DNA of 10,372 nucleotides from positions 2,147 through 12,518 of the forward strand of contig CAKXAF010000001.1 of assembly GCA_934869045.1 (NCBI GenBank), read 5' to 3'. The notes beneath the pieces were generated by a model. It was not told the DNA's origin and made no database searches. It saw nothing but the letters and a program-made list of their open reading frames with translations. The stretch comes from an uncultured Nitrososphaerota archaeon (GTDB lineage: Bacteria; Bacillota; Clostridia; Oscillospirales; Ruminococcaceae). A program made the translations under genes and the position numbers. Shown piece by piece: positions 6,327 through 10,372 of the stretch; within the stretch, counting starts at the first letter, position 1, and each line of letters begins with the position of its first letter.

Positions 6327-7637
6327 TTATTTCGCAGTCGCTTCTTGATACAGCTTCGTATATACGCTGTCCCGCACCACACAGCCCGCCTTAGAGCCCA
6401 GCCGCATCAGCTGACTGCATTTTCCGCAGGTGATGCAGCATTTTCTGGGGTCCAGCTCTCGCCCTGACAGGATCTCTTTGGAAAAATCCGGATATGCGAA
6501 AGCCATTCGCCCGAACCCGGCCATCTGGAAGTAGCCCTCCCGGATGCCGCCGGCCGCCAGCTCCGGCGCGAACTGCCGCAGATAGGAAAGCCCTGACCCG
6601 ATGACCTTCAGCTCCGGATACGCCGCCTGAATCGTCCGCGTGCAGTCGAGCATCCGCGCTACCCCGGCCAGCGGATCCTCCGGGGACTGGTAGGGCTGGG
6701 CGTCGGCAGGCCGGTTGACGTGGGGGTTCACATAGGGGTTGCCGATGGTGATATCCAGCAGCTCCACCCCCAGCTCTTTGTGGAGGATTCCCACCAGCTT
6801 CAGCGGCTCGGAAAGATCCGGCTCCAGGCCGCCGCCTTCCCGGACGCCGAAGCCGTAGGGATACGGGAACCCGTCGTAGATGTTCAGCCGGGAAGTGACC
6901 AGAAACCCGGAGGAAACCGACGCCTTTGCCGCCGCGATGGACTCCCGCAGGTACCGGGTCCGGTTCTCGAAGCTGCCGCCGAAATCCCCTTCCCGGGTGT
7001 AGGCAGAGAGCAGCTCGCTCCCCAGATACCGGTGGCAAGACTTGATGTCCACTCCGTCAAAGCCGGCCTTTTCCGCTAACCGGGCCGCCTCGCCCATCCG
7101 CTCCACCAGCCGGTGGAGATACTCGTCGGTGACAATCCGCTCTGCCGGAATCGGCGCGTCCTTCTCGAACAATGGATTGTTGTAGGCGATCAGCGGCGCC
7201 GGAACCCCCTGGGGCTTGCTGTACCGCCCGGAGTGGGTGGCCTGCATGATGATCACCGGCGCAAACCCGTTCTCCCGCAGGGAGATTTCCCGGATGCGGT
7301 CGGTCATCGCCTTCAGCGCATCCACATTTTTCTCGTTGATCCACAGCTGCCGAGGGTTGGCCCGGCCTTCTTCCCAAACGGCCGTAGCTTCTTCCCAGAT
7401 CAGCCCCGCACCGCTTTTGGCAAATTTATCGTACCGCCGCAGGGTCAGCTCACCGGGCCTTCCGTCGGCATCGCCGTCACAGCCCTCCATAGGCTGAACA
7501 GCGATGCGGTTGGGAATCACCTTCCCCCCCACCGTCAGCTTTTCCTGCAGGATGGACGCATCCTCCGAAAAAGGCAAATTGATTTGCTGCTTTTGCGCTT
7601 CTGTAAGCACTTCGCCTACGGATTTGTAATGAAACAT
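6327..7637 (-). CDS. Old-Yellow-Enzyme-like NADH:flavin oxidoreductase with C-terminal Fe-S motif, single domain
   Basis: A 436-residue FMN TIM-barrel protein, first gene of the leftward operon. Seen: IPNRIAVQPMEG (41-52), the HSGR motif (135-138), DGVDIKSCHRYLGSELLS (194-211), FGGSFENRTRYLRE (219-232) and GFGRMAFAYPDFSKEIL (374-390), all matching the OYE/2,4-dienoyl-CoA reductase barrel. C401, C404, C407 and C419 form C-x2-C-x2-C-x11-C, a likely [4Fe-4S] site as in FadH/BaiCD-type enzymes. The FAD/NAD(P)H-binding C-terminal domain of those roughly 650-residue enzymes is absent. The substrate pocket is unusual: the canonical HxAH/NGY reads KSCHRY, so the first anion-binding His is K199 while H202 and Y204 remain. 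The RBS GGAGG is 7 nt before the ATG. It probably reduces an activated C=C or performs a related redox step; electrons must come from a separate protein. It could be a distinct OYE subgroup. Confidence 0.88.
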   Translation of the reverse strand: MFHYKSVGEVLTEAQKQQINLPFSEDASILQEKLTVGGKVIPNRIAVQPMEGCDGDADGRPGELTLRRYDKFAKSGAGLIWEEATAVWEEGRANPRQLWINEKNVDALKAMTDRIREISLRENGFAPVIIMQATHSGRYSKPQGVPAPLIAYNNPLFEKDAPIPAERIVTDEYLHRLVERMGEAARLAEKAGFDGVDIKSCHRYLGSELLSAYTREGDFGGSFENRTRYLRESIAAAKASVSSGFLVTSRLNIYDGFPYPYGFGVREGGGLEPDLSEPLKLVGILHKELGVELLDITIGNPYVNPHVNRPADAQPYQSPEDPLAGVARMLDCTRTIQAAYPELKVIGSGLSYLRQFAPELAAGGIREGYFQMAGFGRMAFAYPDFSKEILSGRELDPRKCCITCGKCSQLMRLGSKAGCVVRDSVYTKLYQEATAK

Positions 7638-7913
7638 GCCGTTTCCTCCATTTTTTCAGAATATGCGGGAAATTCGAGGACTCTTCCTATTTTTCACTTC
7701 CCATTTTCCTGCTTTTATGATAGAATAAAATTATTCGGAAAAGTCGGCATTTGTTTGCAGATGATATGTAAAATTTGCTGAATTTTTTCAGGCCGTCTGC
7801 CGGTATCACAAAATCTGCATATCCTTTCGCAAAAAAAGCCGACAAAACCTCTGTTCTCTGCGGTATGATGATGATATCCGCTATTTCATTCGATTCAGAA
7901 AGGGTGCAGTACC
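7638..7913. promoter_or_regulatory. Divergent regulatory region between the OYE operon and the epimerase-dehydrogenase gene
   Basis: 276 bp, clearly more AT-rich than the flanking genes and without a credible ORF. Rightward candidates: TTCACT (7693-7698), a 17-bp spacer and TATGAT (7716-7721); or CCGACA (7840-7845) with a long 18-bp gap to a second TATGAT (7864-7869). Leftward, TATCAT/TATTCT on the minus strand over 7716-7726 may be a -10, with no good -35. An inverted repeat TTTTAT-N6-ATAAAA spans 7713-7730 and overlaps these boxes. TGCAGAT (7756-7762) and ATCTGCA (7813-7819) form a second inverted pair. CTGAA-TTTT-TTCAG (7778-7791) is a small hairpin. The AraC regulator encoded downstream is the natural candidate to bind here. 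The exact promoters are tentative. Confidence 0.55.
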
Positions 7914-9674
7914 ATGAGAACAGGAATGACCTCCGTCACCTTCCGAAAAAAATCCCCTGAAGAAATCGTCCGCCTGACCCGGGAAGCGGGCTTAGACGGC
8001 ATCGAATGGGGCGGCGACATCCACGTCCCTGCCGGAGACCTCACCGCCGCCCGTTCCGCCGCCGCCCTCTGCCGGGAGGCCGGCCTGGAGGTTCTCTCCT
8101 ACGGCTCCTATTTCCGCGCAGGCGAAAGCGAGGACTTCGCCCCTGTCCTGGCCTCGGCCCAGGCCCTGGGCGCGCCGGTCATCCGCATTTGGGCAGGCGC
8201 CAAGCCCTTCGAGGAAAGCGACCCCGCGGAATTTTCCGCCCTGGCATCCCGGATCCGCGCCGCCGGGGAGCTGGCCGCCGCCGCAGGCATCCGCATCGGC
8301 CTTGAGTATCACCGCGGCACCGCCACCCAGACCAAGGAGGGCGCCGTCGCCCTTCTGCAGGCGGTGAACCTTCCCAACGTAGGCTGTTACTGGCAGCCGA
8401 ATCCCGATATTGCCTTTGAGGAGCAGCTGGCAGAGCTCCGTGCTCTCCGCCCCTGGCTGATGAACCTCCATGTATTCAACTGGTCTGCGGGTAACGCCGC
8501 CCATCCCCTCTCCGAGGGTGCTGCGGCCTGGACCGCCTATCTGGCCGAGGCGCAGAACGCTCCCGGCCCCCACGATCTCATTCTGGAATTTGTCAAGGAC
8601 GAGCAGGACAGCGCCTTCCGGGATGACGCCGCCGCTCTCCTCTCCTGGATCCGGAAGCCGGATACTGCCAAGCCCACCGGCGTCTTTCTCTGCGGCAATC
8701 CTTCTGCACTCGCCAATGTTTACGACCCGGAGACCCTCTCCCACCTGGATCAGGTCCTGGATCTCTCCCGCGCCGTCATCGGAAAAGACGGCCTGGAGGA
8801 TAACCGCGCTCTCCTCTCCCGGGCAGAATACGTCTTCTCCACTTGGGGTATGCCCTCTCTGACGGAAGAGGAGATCGAAACCTACCTTCCCCGCCTGAAA
8901 GCGGTCTTCTATGCCGCCGGTTCGGTACAGGCCTTTGCGCGCCCCTTCCTAAACCGCGGGATTCGGGTGTTCAGCGCCTGGGCGGCCAACGGTATCCCGG
9001 TGGCGGAATACACGGTGGCCCAGATCGTTCTTGCCGGCAAGGGCTTTTTCCAGGGTCTCCGCATTCAATCCCAGGAGGGCCGGGCTGCCGGCCGCGCTTA
9101 CAACGATACCTTCCCCTGCAATTACCGCGTCAAAGTCGGCATCCTGGGGGCCGGGATGATCGGCTCCCTGGTCTGCCGGATGCTCCAGGCCTATGACCTG
9201 GATGTCCTGGTCTACGATCCCTTCGCCAGCGATGAAAAGCTGGCCGCCCTGGGAGCCAAACGTGCCGCGCTGGGCGAAATCTTCTCTCAGTGCCAGACCA
9301 TTTCCTGCCATATTGCCAACCTCCCCGCCACGGTGGGAATGCTGACCTATGAGCACTTCTCCCAAATGAAACCCAACGCCACCTTTATCAACACCGGCCG
9401 CGGCGCCCAGGTTGTGGAGCCCGATCTGATCCGCGCCCTGCGGGAGGCGCCAGGCCGCACCGCCCTCCTGGACGTGACCATGCCCGAACCCCCGGAGCCG
9501 GACAGCCCCCTCTGGACTATGGAGAACGTTTTCCTTACCCCTCACATTGCCGGAAGCATGGGCCGAGAGGTTGCCCGGATGGGCGCCTTTATGGCCGAAG
9601 AATACCGCCGCATCTCCGCTGGGGAACCGCCCCGCTGGGAGGTCACCCCGAAGATGCTGGAAACCATGGCCTGA
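7914..9674 (+). CDS. Fusion protein: TIM-barrel sugar isomerase/epimerase plus D-2-hydroxyacid dehydrogenase
   Basis: A 586-residue two-domain protein. Residues 1-248: xylose-isomerase-like TIM barrel (AP_endonuc_2 family), with TSVTFRKKSPEEIVRL, GLDGIEWGGDIHVPAGD, E131 and H133 in LEYH, Q161 in YWQPN, H186 in NLHVFNW and E225 in LILEF as the presumed metal/substrate residues. Residues 254-586: D-isomer 2-hydroxyacid dehydrogenase, with Rossmann GAGMIG (412-417), D435 favouring NAD over NADP, and the catalytic triad R496 (NTGRG), E525 (MPEP) and H544 (TPHIAG). Each half looks full length and the frame is unbroken, so this is a real fusion, not a frameshift artefact. AAAGGG lies 9 nt before the ATG. 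It likely couples isomerisation of a sugar-like ketone to reduction or oxidation of an alpha-keto/hydroxy acid. It is divergent from the OYE operon and precedes the AraC gene by 18 bp. Substrates are unknown. Confidence 0.9.
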   Translation: MRTGMTSVTFRKKSPEEIVRLTREAGLDGIEWGGDIHVPAGDLTAARSAAALCREAGLEVLSYGSYFRAGESEDFAPVLASAQALGAPVIRIWAGAKPFEESDPAEFSALASRIRAAGELAAAAGIRIGLEYHRGTATQTKEGAVALLQAVNLPNVGCYWQPNPDIAFEEQLAELRALRPWLMNLHVFNWSAGNAAHPLSEGAAAWTAYLAEAQNAPGPHDLILEFVKDEQDSAFRDDAAALLSWIRKPDTAKPTGVFLCGNPSALANVYDPETLSHLDQVLDLSRAVIGKDGLEDNRALLSRAEYVFSTWGMPSLTEEEIETYLPRLKAVFYAAGSVQAFARPFLNRGIRVFSAWAANGIPVAEYTVAQIVLAGKGFFQGLRIQSQEGRAAGRAYNDTFPCNYRVKVGILGAGMIGSLVCRMLQAYDLDVLVYDPFASDEKLAALGAKRAALGEIFSQCQTISCHIANLPATVGMLTYEHFSQMKPNATFINTGRGAQVVEPDLIRALREAPGRTALLDVTMPEPPEPDSPLWTMENVFLTPHIAGSMGREVARMGAFMAEEYRRISAGEPPRWEVTPKMLETMA

Positions 9675-9692
9675 CCGCCGGAAAGGACGCCT

Positions 9693-10372
9693 ATGAACGC
9701 TTTGATCTCCCAGCTTCGCTTCAGCGACAGCGCCCAGCCTCAGCACAGCCACTACCACCTCTCCGGCGAGATGGTTTTTGTGGAATCCGGGGAGGCCTGT
9801 TTCCGCGTTGACGGCAAGGAGTATCTTGCGCGCAGCGGCTCCATCGTCTTCATCAACAGCTTTGAGCAGCATGAGGTTGCCATCCGCAGCACCCCCTACC
9901 GCCGCTACTTCGCCATCGTCAGCGCCGCGGAGCTGGAGCGGGCCTTCCCTTTGTCCTCACTGCCTGCCGTCTTCAAAAACCGTCCCAGCGGCTTCTGCCA
10001 CTGCGTGGACCTTTCCGTTGAGGGCGACTACCCTCTTTGCCTGTTCCGCCGCCTGCGGGAGGAATACGAAGCCAACGCGCCCCAGTCCGAGCAGATGATT
10101 CGCGGCATTCTGGAACAGATCCTGATCCTGGTCTCCCGGGCCTGCCCTCAGGATTTCTCCTCCCGGGAGGGCGGCCCTGCCTCCCGGATCAGGGAAGTCC
10201 AGCGGTATATTGAGGCGCATTTTACCGAGGAGCTGAAAATCGCCGCTCTGGCGGATCGCTTTTTCCTCAATCACTGCTACCTGACCCACCTTTTCAAGAA
10301 CCAGGTTGGCTACAGTCCCAAGCAGTACATTCTTCTGAACCGTCTCTCCTACGCTCAGGAACTTTTGGAAAC
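9693..10372 (+). CDS. AraC-family transcriptional regulator, 3' end missing
   Basis: Open to the right edge (226 codons visible), beginning ATG AAC GCT with AAAGGA 5 nt upstream, 18 bp after the fusion gene and so very likely in its operon. The N-terminal part has a cupin-like sensor fold: PQHSHYHLSGEMVFVESGEA (16-35), then a GKEYLARSGSIVFINSFEQHEV stretch. The latter contains the G-x-I-x-x-I-x-x-x-x-x-H pattern of AraC cupins. From about residue 163 comes the AraC DNA-binding domain: IREVQRYIEAHF, LKIAALADRFFLNHCYLTHLFKNQVG, then SPKQYILLNRLSYAQELLE, which covers the first helix-turn-helix and the linker helix; the second helix-turn-helix lies outside. It presumably senses the pathway substrate and controls both divergent units. 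Only the fold assignment is secure; ligand and targets are inferred from position. Confidence 0.9.
   Translation, partial: MNALISQLRFSDSAQPQHSHYHLSGEMVFVESGEACFRVDGKEYLARSGSIVFINSFEQHEVAIRSTPYRRYFAIVSAAELERAFPLSSLPAVFKNRPSGFCHCVDLSVEGDYPLCLFRRLREEYEANAPQSEQMIRGILEQILILVSRACPQDFSSREGGPASRIREVQRYIEAHFTEELKIAALADRFFLNHCYLTHLFKNQVGYSPKQYILLNRLSYAQELLE

Noticed and set aside
8640..8690. Frameshift or gene boundary between the two halves of the fusion
   Set aside because: The reading frame is continuous, with no internal stop, no start with RBS, and a normal linker-like segment (RKPDTAKPTG).
8949..9872. 307-aa open frame on the minus strand
   Set aside because: Antisense to the dehydrogenase domain and spans the fusion-AraC junction; no domain signature.

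Overview
The window comes from a GC-rich Firmicute, most likely a Clostridia-class (Oscillospiraceae- or Lachnospiraceae-like) gut-type anaerobe. The evidence is strong GGAGG-type ribosome binding sites, a YfmF/YfmH M16 peptidase-like pair typical of Firmicutes, an AraC-type regulator, many flavin/Fe-S oxidoreductases and no sign of aerobic respiration genes. The genus cannot be fixed from this sequence alone. No RNA gene, insertion sequence or CRISPR array was seen.

Left part (1-2321): two overlapping minus-strand genes encode a split M16 peptidase pair. yfmF lacks the zinc motif; yfmH keeps HxxEH and runs off the left edge. Upstream lies about 550 bp of non-coding DNA. It holds a 49-bp direct repeat present twice (48/49 identical), each copy carrying a perfect extended -10 promoter element pointing at yfmF, embedded in an array of short hairpins. 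A well-formed sigma-A-type promoter then faces right into galE.

Middle (2322-3532): galE (UDP-glucose 4-epimerase), a strong hairpin that probably terminates it, a 20-bp perfect palindrome, and a long bidirectional terminator closing the next, convergent operon.

Right part (3533-10372): a divergent, probably catabolic locus. Leftward from 7637 runs a tight three-gene operon: an Old-Yellow-Enzyme-like flavin/Fe-S oxidoreductase, a short-chain dehydrogenase, and a fumarate-reductase-like FAD flavoprotein. Rightward from 7914 runs a gene fusing a TIM-barrel sugar isomerase/epimerase to an NAD-dependent D-2-hydroxyacid dehydrogenase. An AraC-family regulator follows 18 bp behind it and is cut by the right edge. 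The 276-bp divergent region is AT-rich and contains candidate promoters and inverted repeats. The five proteins look like a redox/isomerisation pathway for a polyhydroxylated or cyclic carbonyl substrate sensed by the AraC regulator. The substrate is not identifiable from sequence, and this locus is the best candidate here for an undescribed pathway.
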